64,000 nucleotides of DNA from Luzula sylvatica (lineage: Eukaryota > Streptophyta > Magnoliopsida > Poales > Juncaceae), in NCBI GenBank assembly GCA_946800325.1, contig OX326961.1:46649415-46713414 (forward strand), in the 5' to 3' direction. Positions 24,060 to 36,521 of this stretch are shown piece after piece. Position numbers and translations under genes: made by a program. How positions within the stretch are numbered: the first letter of the stretch is position 1; each line of letters begins with the position of its first letter. The notes below the pieces were generated by a model. The model saw only the letters and a list, made by a program, of their open reading frames with translations, searched no databases and was not told the DNA's origin.

Positions 24060-25084
24060 GTGTAGTTCAGGAATTATGTTACCCGCGTGTGCATTTTGAA
24101 AATAAAATTTAAAAAGTTGTGTACGAGAGAAAATTGCCTTTTATAAATAGGTATAATGCTAAACATTATGTTGTTCCCTCATTCGGCCACGTCGTCTCCC
24201 ATATCTGCGCCGTCCGATTTGGTCATTTTTGGGCGGACCAAATCTTAGCCGTTCATCTTTTCTTGGTCGCGGTCTATGTGCACCAAAAAGAAAATCATAA
24301 GATCCTTCAATTGGTCCACCGTAGACCGAGTTCTTCCATTTTTTTGCGCGGCCACATCATATACTCCTCTTTCTCTTTCATTCCTCCACAAAAAATTCGA
24401 CAGCAAAACCCTAGCGATACCATGGCGAAACTGCGACGGAACCCTAGCCCCGCCATAGAAAACATGCCAAAAAGCGAGCGGCGACAAAATCCTAGCGAAC
24501 CGATGGTTCAAACTTGGTGAAACCCTAGCTCGACGTCGAAAACGGCCGATTTTCTTGCCGTTTTTCTTGCCGGCTTCTTCCGTGCGTCAAAGACGGCCTC
24601 CAACCTTCTTCCAACCTTCTGTTTTGTTTGGTTCGAACTTCAAGTTACTACCACCGGTACGATAAGTTTTCCTCAATTTCTTCGGTTTCTACTCTGATTT
24701 TGCTCTTTTGTGTTCGATATTCATTTTTCTTTTGACTTATTGTGGTGTTTATCCCTGCTTTCCGGTGTTTTTCAGTTGGTATTTTGTTCTGCCCTGATTG
24801 ATGGTTTCGAGGGGAAGTAGGGCCCAGACTGACATAAATAGTCAAGGCACGAGGTAATTGACTTATATACTGGCAAAGATTACACCAATTTTCTCTCAAT
24901 TAGGTTGTGTTCTCAATTTTCAATTTTTTTTGACAGTTTCGATCCAGAGGCACATAGGTTTCTCAAGGGATTTGGATGGTGATCGGGACCAAAGACACAT
25001 AGGTTTCGATACTGACAAAGATTACACAAGCCTGTTTGGTTTCCACATGTCGAACCGAAACTGCCACATATTAATAAAATTTAC
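24060..25084. other. Region upstream of the TPR pseudogene
   Basis: A moderately GC-rich stretch at 24,180-24,660 looks like the leader of an expressed gene, but no ORF there continues into a recognisable protein. It may be the promoter and first exon of the decayed gene that follows. Confidence 0.3.
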
Positions 25085-25511
25085 AGCGAGTGTGTTTTTG
25101 GAGATGTGGAAACTGAACGGGGCGATCAAAGACGCAAATAGAACATTAGAAGTACTTCGCTTTCTTTTCTCTTCAATAATTAATGTCTATATCTAGTATG
25201 AGAACTAATTCGTCCTTCTGTAATTAAGATAAATGCTGACTCAGCGAAAGGATACAAATGTTGCGGCATGGCGAATGCCATGTTGGATAAATGGGAAGAC
25301 GCGGCCAGCGACCTACACTTGGCAGCTAAATTAGATTTCGACAATGAAATCAGTTCAGTTCTTAAAATGCTAAATTTAATTGGATTTTATAAAGTTATTG
25401 TTAATTCATGTGGAGCTGTCTATAATTATGTTTTTACAGGTCGAACCAAATGTGCATAAAATAGAGGAGCATAGGAGCGGGAAATTAAGTGTAAATGCGC
25501 TGAAGCCAAAG
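25085..25511 (+). pseudogene. Remnant of an HIP/FAM10-type (Hsc70-interacting) TPR gene
   Basis: Three consecutive exon-like blocks match the TPR region of plant Hsc70-interacting (HIP/FAM10, TDX-like) proteins: about 25085-25152 (ASVFLEMWKLNGAIKDAN), 25229-25367 (NADSAKGYK, then KWEDAASDLHLA) and 25440-25511 (VEPNVHKIEEHR). These proteins bind Hsp70 through TPRs and act as co-chaperones. Here the donor after the second block is not GT, the third block diverges right after EEHR, and no start, charged linker or C-terminal domain is seen. A degenerate or captured fragment is more likely than a working gene. Confidence 0.6.
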
Positions 25512-25777
25512 GTATGTATTGATTTTCTTTGGTACCGCTCTGTTCTCATTTATTTATTTATTTCATTTTATTCCTTTTTCGGGTGCCTGTGAGAAAGTGA
25601 AAAAGGAAGAACCATCTTCGTGCGGTAAAATACAATAAAAAACAATTTCATCACATTTTAATTTGTTCTTTTTTTAATTCTAATACAATTATTAAATTTC
25701 AGGTAAAGTAATCTTACCATCAATTAAGAAACGTACTAGGAGACGAAACTAAACTCAGCCTCCAAAGAATCAAAAAT

Positions 25778-27090
25778 TTCGATCCTATATTTTCAAGGCT
25801 ACATGCTGCGGTCTGTGCAGAGACGTGGGCCCGGTTTACAAACTGGGACATTAAGGTATGTGATCTCGAGTAATTCATGCTGATGTGATCCCGGTTTACA
25901 TCATAACTGAAAACGGTGCAAATTTTGTAAAACTACAAACAATGCCGTGGGAGTATCAAGGCATGTCATCAAAATAAGAAAAGAAGCATACACCAAATTG
26001 TAAGTTTTAATAAATATTTTCATTTCTATTGTATGAATTACATTGGTGCCCCCTGCAAAATCTATAAAAATCATGTATAACCCTATAGAATGAGATATAA
26101 CATCAATAATCAATACTTCTACATAAGATTAGAATTTTTCTCAAAAACCCATTTTTACTCTCATATGCTGATCTTTATTGGTAAATTGTTTGTTTGGAGT
26201 TTGGACCGAATGACCGGTCATCCTATAAAATAATTTTAATTATCTTTTGGATAATTTTATATGCAAAAGGAAATATTTTTTGTACTAACTTTAGACTTAA
26301 TTAATTTAATAAAATGTTAGATTAGGACAATTTTTTGGCCCGACTAAATTTTTTATTTGACGTCTCTCTCAAAAAAATACCATATGATAGGAACTAAAAC
26401 TTGATTTCTAAACATGGACTTTGTTGCAAATTTAACATTTTTTTATGTTAATTAATTATAGGAAGAAGAAAGAGAAATAGAGGTTCAAATATATGGATTA
26501 GGCAGCAAGATATTCAACATGAAGGAGAGAATGAATAATAAAATCAATCAAGAGATTGGTAATAATAATGATATTCATAATATTAATCTTCATCTATTCG
26601 CTAATTGGCCCCTGTCGAGGTTAAGTATCGTGATTTCTACACCATCTCTCTATCAGGTTTGTTTTCCATTCGATAAATTTTCAAACAAGAAAGAAACTGA
26701 ATTAAGTCCAAATTGCAAAAAGAAAATACTAGAATATCCTTTCTGTTTTTAGGAAAAAATTAAAATAAGAACAATGATTAATTTGGTTAATTTCAGGGAT
26801 GTAATTGTTATTTATATATTTTTTCTTTTGATTGAAGGCTGTGGAGAAAGCTGTTGATTTTGATGGGCAAAAAATCACTTATAATGTGATTAATCTTTGT
26901 TTTCAAGATATTTTATATTGTTTAAGGTCAGTCAGCAATTTAAATCCTAACATAATAGAAGTATCACATGTCCTTTTAATTTCAAAATAGAATGTGTCTT
27001 TTTTCCAATAGGTCCCTAAAGTTTGAGGACCCAGCAAGGAGAGGACACATTGGTGGCGAAATTTACCGAAGAATTTGTTTTATTTGCTAA
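25778..27090 (+). CDS. Unrecognised four-exon gene model
   Basis: Four blocks splice in frame: about 25778-25855, 26462-26656, 26838-26926 and 27012-27090, ending in TAA. Junctions are GT..AG and phases agree (0, 0, 2). The protein has Glu-rich EEEREIEVQIYG, an Asn-rich stretch, then SLKFEDPARRGHIGG near the C-terminus. I do not recognise a domain. The N-terminus is not defined, and the model could be the 3' part of a gene whose 5' part is the TPR remnant upstream, or a transposon-captured fragment. It ends just before the hAT element at 27105. Confidence 0.33.
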
Positions 27091-27784
27091 CAATACTATA
27101 AGACCTATGTTACGCGGATACTCCAAAAATACAGAAGTATCCTGAGAATACGGGTATCCGATACGGATACGGCTGCGATACGGCTGCGATACGTATCGGA
27201 TACGCCACGTGGAGTATCCGAATTTTTTAATATTATTTTTTTTCGGATACGGCTAGGATACTTCTGGATACGTTAGGATACTTCCGGGATACGAAATGGA
27301 TACGGCAAGGATACCTTGGCCCATAATTCGGATACGACGGCCCATTAAATTTTTTCAGCCCAAAAATTTTGAATTAATTTTTTTATGATGCCGAACAAGT
27401 TCCTTTTTAATTCTTCATCCCCAACCTATCCAATATCCATATATGCTATATAGGCTGTAGCCCGACAAGCGACTAAGATTACCAATTTCAAAAGGCCCAA
27501 AAATATAATACCGATATATGTTAAAGAAATAACATTGTAGCAATTACAAACGGCCCCCAATTTTATTTGAATAAACTTCTGAGGCGGGCTGCAGAATTAC
27601 AGCCGAGCGAGCCGGAGCCGAAGAAGAAGACTAATTCTCTCACCGCTCAGAAGTTAATTAATTAATTTTAATTATGTGTTTGATATATGAATATATTATT
27701 ATAGTAATTTGGGAATAATTATATAATTATATATATGTTATTTAATTATTTTATTTTTATTTTATTAAGAAATTAATTAGTTAA

Positions 27785-28586
27785 TGATAACGGTGTTTTT
27801 GCACGTCTAAAACGCGTATCGTTGTTTTAAAGTCCCGTAATATCAAACAAGTGAATTATATGGTTGTATAGCAGAAAATAATAGATTCGTTCCACAGGGA
27901 GTTATTGCGTCAAAATAGGATTAAACTTCAGATCTTTAAAATAATTATTTCGAAGTTTCCAAAATTAATGAAAATTTGTGCAGAGATAGTTCTGAATATT
28001 ATCAATTTTATCCTAAAATTTCAAACAATTTGGACAACGGAATAAAAAGTTATTAACGAATTACAATCAGATCTCAAAAAAACAGTCCCCTGAAAACAGC
28101 AGGTTTTCAGTTTAAGTGACAGTTTTCAAAAATTCATATCAATTCGAATATTTCATGAAATTCTACGATTCAAAAAGTTCCCGAAACTAGAAATCAAGAT
28201 CTACGTAGAACAAAAAGAGAACAAAAATATCACACAAAGAGAGACAAAGATTGAATGCAAGAAACAAGATTAAAGCAAGAACTAGATTCAAACAAGGGTT
28301 TATTTACACAACTTCGAGATAGTCATTCAACATACAAGAAATTCAAGAAATAGAAAGAATACACCTAGATTGAGTGTCAAGATGAGCTCCTTTCCTCGTC
28401 TAGTGTGATCGCTCGATGCTCGTACCGCTAGAGAGCTAGGACGGTACAATTATCAATAAAACACACTTAGTGAAGAAATATTCTTGCAATCTTAAATATG
28501 AACAATTATTTATATAAAGTTGTGATTCAAAAGGGCTAAAATCCCCAAATTAGATATCAAAAAGGTGTTTTATTTTCCTCTTATCA
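27785..28586 (-). repeat. 3' LTR of the LARD, internally deleted
   Basis: 802 bp. Compared with the other LTR it lacks one block of about 660 bp, joining GGACGGTAC directly to AATTATCAATAAAAC near 28,448. Confidence 0.87.
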
Positions 28587-29039
28587 AATACCTCCACACT
28601 TAGCTTTTGTCGTCCTCGACAAAATAAAACGTAATAAAATATATTTTAAGCACAAAAAATACAAGTTAGGTTTTGTTGAAATTGTAATCACACTATCTCA
28701 TAAATTTGAATTTCACAAGAAATATTTATACTCTCTTAATCATATGTTATTTGAAGAGGAACAAAATATCAAACTTCTATAATGAGGATTTTGCCAATTT
28801 TTAAGATATTTATTAAGAAATGATTTTCACTCGAAAAAGATAGTTAAACACCACATAATGAACGTAACACCACATAATTAAAGAGGAAAAATCTTTTAAA
28901 AGTATAAATAGAACCAATTTTTTCATTTTTGCAAAAGTTGACCTTAAATGTAAGTAATTCACTTTTATAACCGCTCGGTACGTAAATACTTGGGTCCTCC
29001 TTAAATCCAACCAAATTTCCTTAAATTTTGCTCAAAAAT

Positions 29040-29175
29040 ATTATTTTATATTTTTCTTTTTTCTTTTCTTTTTTTCTTTTGCTTTTTTCTATTTTCTTTT
29101 TTTTTCTTTTTTCTTTTTTTTCTTTTTTCTTTTTTTCTTTCTTTTTTTCTTTCTTTTTTCTTTCTTCTTTCATTG
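29040..29175. repeat. Polypyrimidine tract in the LARD
   Basis: About 130 bp of TTTTCTTTTTT-like sequence on the plus strand. Confidence 0.85.
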
Positions 29176-30530
29176 AAATAGTTTTATATAAAATATTAAT
29201 TCACAATGTTTCGAACCGATCATGAGTACGGTTCGCTCATGCCCGGCTTACTCCATTGCGAATTCTTTTTGAAAAAACCGCGAGCGCAATAAAATTCCGT
29301 TTGGTTGGAACATAAGTCGCCATGAACGGTTAGGATCCTTAAGTGTAAGTTGTCAAATTTTTAAACTAATGCAAAAACTACCAAAAATGGTTGAATAAAA
29401 CTTTTTAGAATTTCTAAATTAAGAATGGGTTCTTATTCAAAAATGGTGTGCCACATAAATCATAATAAAAATCATTTAAAATAAATACTTCTTTAAGCAA
29501 ATCTTATTATAGACGGGATTGAATCCCAAATTAGTCTCATAAAAGACCGTTTATTGTTTTCTTTAATATTCATTTGAGAAAAAGAATATTCTTTAAGTGG
29601 ATGGTGAAAATTCTTTTTAAGAAGATGTGTGATTGTTTAGACTTGATCGTGGAGAAAAACCGTTTCTTTAACAAGTATTTAAGTGCTTAAAAATCAAGGA
29701 CGATCACGAAAAATTGATTTAAAATATGATATATACAATGGTGGTAGAATTTTTTAATTTTTAAAATTTTTAAAATTTTCAATTTTCATAAAAACAAAAT
29801 AAAAGCATAAAAGAAAAATAAAAGAGAATATATACAAAGGAAATCCAAATATTATCCCCCCACACTTATTTCCAAGCTTGTCCTCAAGCGAAAAGATACG
29901 AAAAAAAATGTCGACTAAAATAGAAAAAAGATGGATAGATTAAACCTGAATTTTTTTGGTGCGTGGGTTGCCTCCCAACTAGCGGCCTTTCTTTTACGTC
30001 TTTGGGCTAGACACCCAAAGTTAGCCTATTTCGAGATTATATGAGGCGCTTATGCTTTTAGCGGCTTTACAACCGCCTTTGAGCAGTCTCATTAAGAGAT
30101 TGGAGACTTGAGCGATTGCCATGATTATTTTTCGTTTAGCGTAAGTTGAACTTGGCGTGAAGAGTTTCTTTATTTCATCTTGGATTTTTCCGAGCTTTTC
30201 TTCTAAAGGCCTTTGTTGGAGAGGCGTTGTAAGAGGCGTGAGTGTCTCGAATGTATTTGACTTCCTTGATAAATCTACACAAGGTGAATTTCTATCATGA
30301 GAAGCATCATAGTTCTTAAATGAATTAAAATTCATGATATATGAAAAGAATTCACCTTGGAGAATTGTAGATTTTTCTTCTTGCTCGTTTGATAATTGCG
30401 CGTTTTCATAGATTGGAGTGAGTTGAACCGTCTTTTGGAGAGTCGAATCCAATGACACCTTTTCTTCTTGGATGATCGTTCCAATGCTTCCATCGAATCC
30501 CCCCATACTTGAACTCTTATCACCTTCAAT

Positions 30531-30960
30531 CACTACAACATATACAGAGTTTTGGTACGGGAAAAAACCGTCCCAATAACACCCCAAACCGTCCCAATAA
30601 GCTTATTGGTACGGTTGGCCGTCCCAAACACCCCGTACCAACAAAGGGCGTACGTATCAGCTACGGACCGTCCTAATAAGCTTGTTGGTATGGGGACTTT
30701 TGCTACGGGCCGTCCCTAAACAGATTCCTGACGTGACTGTGCGCAGAAGTACTATGACAGCTGTTTTGGGACGGGCCGTCCCAAAAAGCTTATTGGGACG
30801 GCTAGAGTTTTGGGACGGCCGGTCCCAATAAGAAATATATTTATATTATTTTATTTTTCTGATTATTATATATATTATTATTTACTATTATATATTATTA
30901 TATATTATTATTTCTTATTATTATTTCTTATTATTTATTATTATTACTGATTAATATATA

Positions 30961-31004
<44 letters not shown>

Positions 31005-33328
31005 TATATTATTTATAATATATTCTATTAGTGTTAAACATATTACTTAATTACTCATATTATTATTTATTACATATATACACATACACACTGTACACAC
31101 ACAATAAGCAAACATAACACAACAAAATATACACACATTACACATTACACATTACACATTACACATAATACACGTCCGATTCAAACACTCCGCAAATACA
31201 CACACACACACACACACACAAATCACACACTCGGAACTCAAATACACACCATTCAAACACTCCGCAAATCCCTACAAAAAAAATTCCGAAAATCAATCAG
31301 AAAAACACAATTCAAACACTCGATGCACACATTCTTCTCGATTTACTTCATGCCCGCACCATGCCAGAGTCGCCGGATGCCTACGCACCATGCACACATC
31401 CAAAAATCAATCAGAAAATTATTTTTTCGAAAACCCACAATCCGCAGAAATTAAACCCTTAATCGCATAAAATAAACCCTTAAATTGCAGAAATTAGCAA
31501 AGTACCTTCTTCGATTGCAGTCGACATAGGAGAAATCGCCGGTTGCAGTCGCCGTTTCCACGTCGCCGGTTGCAGTCGCCGTCACCAGTCGCGAGAGGAG
31601 AAGTCACCGTCGCCGTCGTCCAGTCGCCACTCGACCCTCGGCACTCGCCCTGTTGCCGCTCGCCCCGTCGTCACTCGACCGGTCGCCGTCACCAGTCCAC
31701 GTCGCCTGCTGCGGATGCACTGGTACGCCCCTCCGAGACCGACCTTCGTTGCATATAAAACAGTTTAAAATATTTCAAATAAAATATAATATTTCAAAAT
31801 ATTACTAAATTTCAAAAATTTCAAAATTTTTTTAAATAGTTTAAAATATTTTAAAATTACATAAATAATTATATTACAAACAGAATTAACACATAAATTA
31901 AAACAAAATTACATAAACTTATAAAAAACAGTTTTAAAAAATTTATAAAATAATATCATAATTTCTGATAATAATAATTTAATATATCAAAACAAATTTT
32001 AAAATAATTTCTGATAATAATAATTTATCAAAACAAATTTTAAAATCTAAGTAAAATTGTAAAAAAAAGAAATTTGGACCTTGGCTTCGAATGCGAGAAG
32101 ATCGGCTCCGAATTCTCGCTCTCTCTTCGCAAATTTGGATAATCGCCCGCTTCTCGCTCTCGCTTCTAGGGCCCGCCTCCTGCCCCTCCCAGACCCGCCT
32201 CCTGCCCCTTCGAAATTAACAGGAAATTAAAACTTTTCAATTAAAATCCTAACATTAACAGTAAATTAAAACTTTCCAACAAAAATCCTAAAGTTCATCT
32301 ATTAATTAGAGAAAAATCAGAGAGAGAGAGAACAGGAAAAAATAATTAGATCAAAAATAGTCCATTAATCAGTGCGAATCGATATGAAAAGAACACAGAA
32401 AAAAAGGAAAAAATAATCCAAAAATCAGAGAAATAACAGGAAAAAACACGGAAACAGTAAAAAAAAAAAAACAGGAAAAAACAGTCCAAAAAATGAAAAA
32501 AAAGGAAAAAAGAAGGCCAAAAAATCCTGAGTTTCGGCGGATCTAGGGTTTACAACAAAAAAACCAAAAAAATCCCAAATAATATTAGGGTTTTACGACC
32601 TCCACAGAAAATCGACAATCAATCAAAACAAATTCCGAGTCAATTGTTAATTGGATCCACACAAAAGTAACTCGAAATAAGAAAATCACGAATAAAACAA
32701 AAAAATCGATTCAAAATACTCAATAAGCACGAAAATAATCTCATATGGTCTCCTTCTTCGTTCATTTGCGTGCGGCTAGGGTTTTTTTTATTTGTGTGGG
32801 CGTGGGCTGCGACAGGAGAGAGAGAGGGAGAGAGAGAGATAGAGAGGAGAGGCGGCTGAAAATGAGAGAGGAGGGGGCTGTGCCGTTAGGGCTGAGAGAG
32901 AGAGAGGAGGGGGCTAAGGGGTGAGTGAATGAGAGAGAGAGACGACAGTGGAAGTGAGAGAGAGAGAAACGAGAGGGTATAGAGATAAAAGGGGGGGAAT
33001 GAAATTCAATTTTGCGACGGCCCGTAGCAAACGCTTTTGGGACGGTAAAACTTTTGCGACGGCCCGTAGCAAACGCTTTTGGGACGGTTTTTATTATTTG
33101 GGACGGTCTGTCCCTAAATATTGGGACGGTTTTTCTCATTTGCTACGGCCCGTCCCTAAATTTTGGGACGGTATATCCCGTTTGCTACGGCCCGTCCCTA
33201 AATTTTGGGACGGTATATCCCGTTTGCTACGGCCCGTACCTAATTAGGGACGGTTTTTGTGACGGCCCGTACCAATAAAGTTGATATTTACCTACGGCCC
33301 GTCCCAAATGAGCTGATATGTTGTAGTG
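30531..33328. mobile_element. CACTA (En/Spm, CMC) element, non-autonomous
   Basis: Terminal repeats CACTACAACATAT at 30531 and, inverted, ATATGTTGTAGTG ending at 33328. AAT duplicates on both sides (30528-30530 and 33329-33331), the 3-bp duplication typical of CACTA. Both subterminal regions are packed with short units built on GGGACGG and CCGTCCC in both orientations, the usual transposase-binding arrays of this superfamily. The interior has microsatellites and a GC-rich GTCGCC repeat, but no transposase. 2,798 bp. Confidence 0.92.
30840..31030. repeat. (TTA)n/(TAT)n low-complexity tract in CACTA
   Basis: Long runs of TATTATTAT and TATATA sequence. An (AC)n run follows at about 31,199-31,222. 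Confidence 0.85.
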
Positions 33329-33494
33329 AATCTCCACAATCTCCTCGTTTGAATATTCTAACTCGAGACAAGTCACTCTTTGATCTAGATCGTTTATGGA
33401 GGATTGAATATTTTCGAGTCGTTGGGAGGTATTGTGCATTTCTTGTTTCAATTCTTGTTTCAATTCTTGTTTCAAAGAGTCCATGTTTTTACTT

Positions 33495-33495
<1 letters not shown>

Positions 33496-33528
<33 letters not shown>
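33496..33528. repeat. Poly-C tract of 33 bases
   Basis: An uninterrupted run of 33 C (33 G on the other strand) inside the LARD gag-like ORF, where it encodes poly-Gly. It can form a G-quadruplex and is prone to length errors. Confidence 0.9.
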
Positions 33529-33529
<1 letters not shown>

Positions 33530-34125
33530 ATTTCTTGCTTCATTGATGTCATCATCGACATCATCTCCTCCATCATTCTTTTTAATTCTCGATCTTGATC
33601 TTCGTTTTGGAATTGAAAGGGTGGATCTTGATATTCAAATTCATGTTGAATTTCGAGTTCATTTTGAGAAAGTTCGTATGTGGGGTTTGAGTATTGATAA
33701 GGGTTATTGGCGGTTTCGGTATAGGATTGTGTCTCATAACCCCATGGGGATTCGTTTTTGTATTGGCGAGTTTCGTAGATGGGATCTTGATAAAGGGTCT
33801 CGGTGTGTGATTCATCGTATTGATTTGAGGTGTAACATGAGAGCAAACCGAGCCTTCGTTCTTCTTTTCTTTCTTCCCATTCGTCAATATCTTGATTGAT
33901 CATTTCTTTAAGCGTCATGTGTTTTGGATATCTTCTTGGAGGTTGTTCTTGAGTTAGCAATTCTCCAAAAGTTCTTGGTCTTTCTTGATTCATCTTGCTC
34001 TACTCCGTGTACCTTGCAAGAAAAAAATTTCGAAATTAATGAAATATCAAGTTCAAATGTATCAAATCTATTAAAAACATCACTCAAGATTGCAAGTTTG
34101 ATTCAAAATTTGACTTAAACATTAC

Positions 34126-34143
34126 TCCCCGGCAGCGGCGCCA
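34126..34143 (-). other. Primer-binding site of the LARD, tRNA-Asp type
   Basis: The minus strand reads TGGCGCCGCTGCCGGGGA three bases after the 5' LTR. It is close to the gypsy primer-binding site complementary to tRNA-Asp. Confidence 0.85.
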
Positions 34144-34146
34144 TTT

Positions 34147-35611
34147 TGATAACGGTGTTTTTGCACGTCTAAAACGCGTATCGTTGTTTTAAAGTCCCGT
34201 AATATCAAACAAGTGAATTATATGGTTGTATAGAAGAAAATAATAGATTCGTTCCACATGGAGTTATTGCGTCAAAATAGGATTAAACTTCAGATCTTTA
34301 AAATAATTATTTCGAAGTTTCCAAAATTAATGAAAATTTGTGTAGAGATAGTTCTGAATATTATCAATTTTATCCTAAAATTTCAAACAATTTGGACAAC
34401 GGAATAAAAAATTATTAACGAATTACAATCAGATCTCTAAAAAACAGTCCCCTGAAAACAGCAGGTTTTCAGTTTAAGTGACAGTTTTCAAAAATTCATA
34501 TCAATTCGAATATTTCATGAAATTCTACGATTCAAAAAGTTCCCGAAACTAGAAATCAAGATCTACGTAGAACAAAAAGAGAACAAAAATATCACACAAA
34601 GAGAGACAAAGATTGAATGCAAGAAACAAGATTAAAGCAAGAACTAGATTCAAACAAGGGTTTATTTACACAACTTCGAGATAGTCATTCAACATACAAG
34701 AAATTCAAGAAATAGAAAGAATACACCTAGATTGAGTGTCAAGATGAGCTCCTTTCCTCGTCTAGTGTGATCGCTCGATGCTCTTACCGCTAGAGAGCTA
34801 GGACGGTACGAGCGCTTCTCGTTCGAATTAGTCTACTCTCCCGGATGAAGAAGGCTCCGAGTCCGTTTGAGAACGCGATCACAAATCAACCGAAGAAGGA
34901 GAAGTTTACCGAATGAAGAGAGCTTCGAGTTCGGTAATGGAGGAAGCTCCACTCTCAATCCCGATGAAGTCCGGATGAAGAAACCTTCGAGTCCGGTTGT
35001 GGCGATGATTCCTTTGACTTGCTCCGATTGGATCGATTCACCGAATGAAGAAAGCTTCGAGTCCGACAAACAATCACTCGAGAATTCGAGTAATTCTTGA
35101 ATAGTTCTTGATGTTCTTGACGGTTCTTGGAAGTGCTTAGAGAGAGAGAAGAAAGGGGAGGAAGAAGAAGCATGTAGAGCTGCCCCATGGGGTCTATTTA
35201 TAGTGCATTTGGAGCCTTCTCATTGGTCAAGAGATGGTTGAGAGGATTGAGGATAGTTTGGTAATTGTAGGTGAGGAAGGTGGGCTGAATGGTGGTTAAA
35301 GTGTGAGTGGTTTTCGTATAGAATTTGGTGTAGACTTTTGTGTGGTAGATTACTTGCCTCCTTCTTCATACGTGTACCGAAATGGGCAGTATAATATATC
35401 GATTTTATCGGCGCGAGGAGAGGAAGACAACTACACTGTTGGAATGTCAAAAACTTTCGCCCAAAAACCTGAAATTATCAATAAAACACACTTAGTGAAG
35501 AAATATTCTTGCAATCTTAAATATGAACAATTATATATATATATTTATGATTCAAAAGGGCTAAAATCCCCAAATTAGATATCAAAAATGTGCTTTATTT
35601 TCCTCTTATCA
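34147..35611 (-). repeat. 5' LTR of the LARD, full length
   Basis: 1,465 bp. It contains a segment absent from the other LTR (about 34,810-35,471) with four or so copies of a GATGAAGAAAGCTTCGAGTCCG-like unit. Confidence 0.87.
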
Positions 35612-35703
35612 GTTAATTAATTATATATTGCCGTATCCGTATCCGTGATTTTTTGAAAATTGCCGTATCGCCGTATCGGTATCCGTGCAACATAGTATAA
35701 GAC

Positions 35704-36205
35704 AATCTCAAAACCTCGGAACAAACCCGCGCAATAGCGCGGGTAGCACATATGGTTGCAAAAATGATGTGTTATTGTATAACAATGTTACTCTAATTAT
35801 GTAAGAACATTTTTTGAAACTATTTTGGGAACAATTTTTGCTAAGAACACAAGTGTATGTCTTGCTATTAAATGAATCAGAAATGTATCACCGACTGAAA
35901 AGATTATTAAAACAATCAATTGTATTTGTAAATAGATTTGTGAACATTTACTTTCCAACAAAAAGACTATATATATGTTCTTAAAATAATCTATCGTCGG
36001 CTGTGTGTAAAAATGGTTACAAAAGCACAAAATTTATAATCTAAAATAATAACGCCAACAAAAAACAAAGAAAACAAAAATAAAAATAAAAAAAAATCTC
36101 GCGCAATTGCGCGAGTCTAAAGTTAGTTAATTTGAAAGTCTAATTTTACAAATAACTTCTACTACTACACTACAAAATATATGAATTTTTTAATATACAA
36201 GAGAT
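35704..36205. mobile_element. Helitron-like remnant with two GC hairpins
   Basis: Hairpins CCCGCGCAATAGCGCGGG at 35726-35743 and CTCGCGCAATTGCGCGAG at 36098-36115 bracket about 350 bp of AT-rich sequence. The second is followed by a spacer, TTAG and T, close to the Helitron CTRR end. The pair may instead be the two ends of a different small element. No gene here. Confidence 0.35.
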
Positions 36206-36521
36206 CAGCGAATCACCCCCACCCAGCAGGGGACAGCGAAACCTCACTGCCAGGCATTGGATACGTCCATGGAACATATCTACTTACTTGGGTTGATTAA
36301 ATTAGTATATTTACTTATATAGTAATACATTGGTTGATTAATCTCGAGCCAGGTGCAAATGATGCTCTTTGGATTCAGCCAAAATCCAATTGTTTTCTTG
36401 ACTAGAAGGACAACACCTTTTGAAATTCCAGGCACGATTTCTGTCACCCAAGATATTACCTACACCTGGTTCTTGCTTTACAATCTATTTTATTTTTCCT
36501 TTTCAGTATTAACATACAAAG

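Larger units (their letters stand above)
30021..33993 (-). pseudogene. LARD gag-like ORF, split by CACTA insertion and a homopolymer frameshift
   Basis: The 5' part runs 33993-33332 and begins MNQERPRTFGELL. It is rich in Glu, Gln and Tyr. After the CACTA element the frame continues at 30530-30021 (GDKSSSMGGFDG onwards), so the two halves joined before insertion. A run of 33 G residues (minus strand) at 33528-33496 shifts the frame between KQEI and MDSLKQ. No zinc knuckle or protease is seen. I infer a non-autonomous element structural-type ORF of unknown role. Confidence 0.6.
27785..35611 (-). mobile_element. Gypsy-type LARD (large retrotransposon derivative), minus orientation
   Basis: LTRs begin TGATAACGG and end CTTATCA, with a 5-bp GTTAA duplication on each side (27780-27784 and 35612-35616). 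Reading the minus strand, the 5' LTR is 35611-34147, then a tRNA-Asp-type primer-binding site, then a gag-like ORF. A GTGTGGGGGGATAA-like motif (about 29,855-29,868 in reverse) follows, then the 3' LTR. There is no protease, reverse transcriptase or integrase. By eye the shared LTR parts differ at roughly a dozen positions, so the insertion is fairly recent. A CACTA element is inserted in the gag-like ORF. Confidence 0.88.
27105..35695. mobile_element. hAT-like element carrying a nested LARD
   Basis: The ends are CTATGTTACGCGGATAC at 27105 and GTATCCGTGCAACATAG ending at 35695. An 8-bp TATAAGAC duplication flanks both (27097-27104 and 35696-35703). Without the nested LTR element only about 760 bp remain (27105-27784 and 35612-35695). 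These are full of GGATACGG-like words and have no transposase. It is a separate family from the hAT-like element at 186, with different ends. Confidence 0.85.

Noticed and set aside
24119..24520. Plus ORF starting near 24,119
   Set aside because: No conserved motif, and the frame has no continuation past 24,520; it may only overlap a leader region.
31543..31758. GC-rich ORF with Arg/Ser/Pro
   Set aside because: Built from a GTCGCC repeat in the CACTA interior; no domain or splice context.
33259..33598. ORFs with poly-Pro
   Set aside because: Produced by the poly-C tract on the non-coding strand of the LARD ORF.
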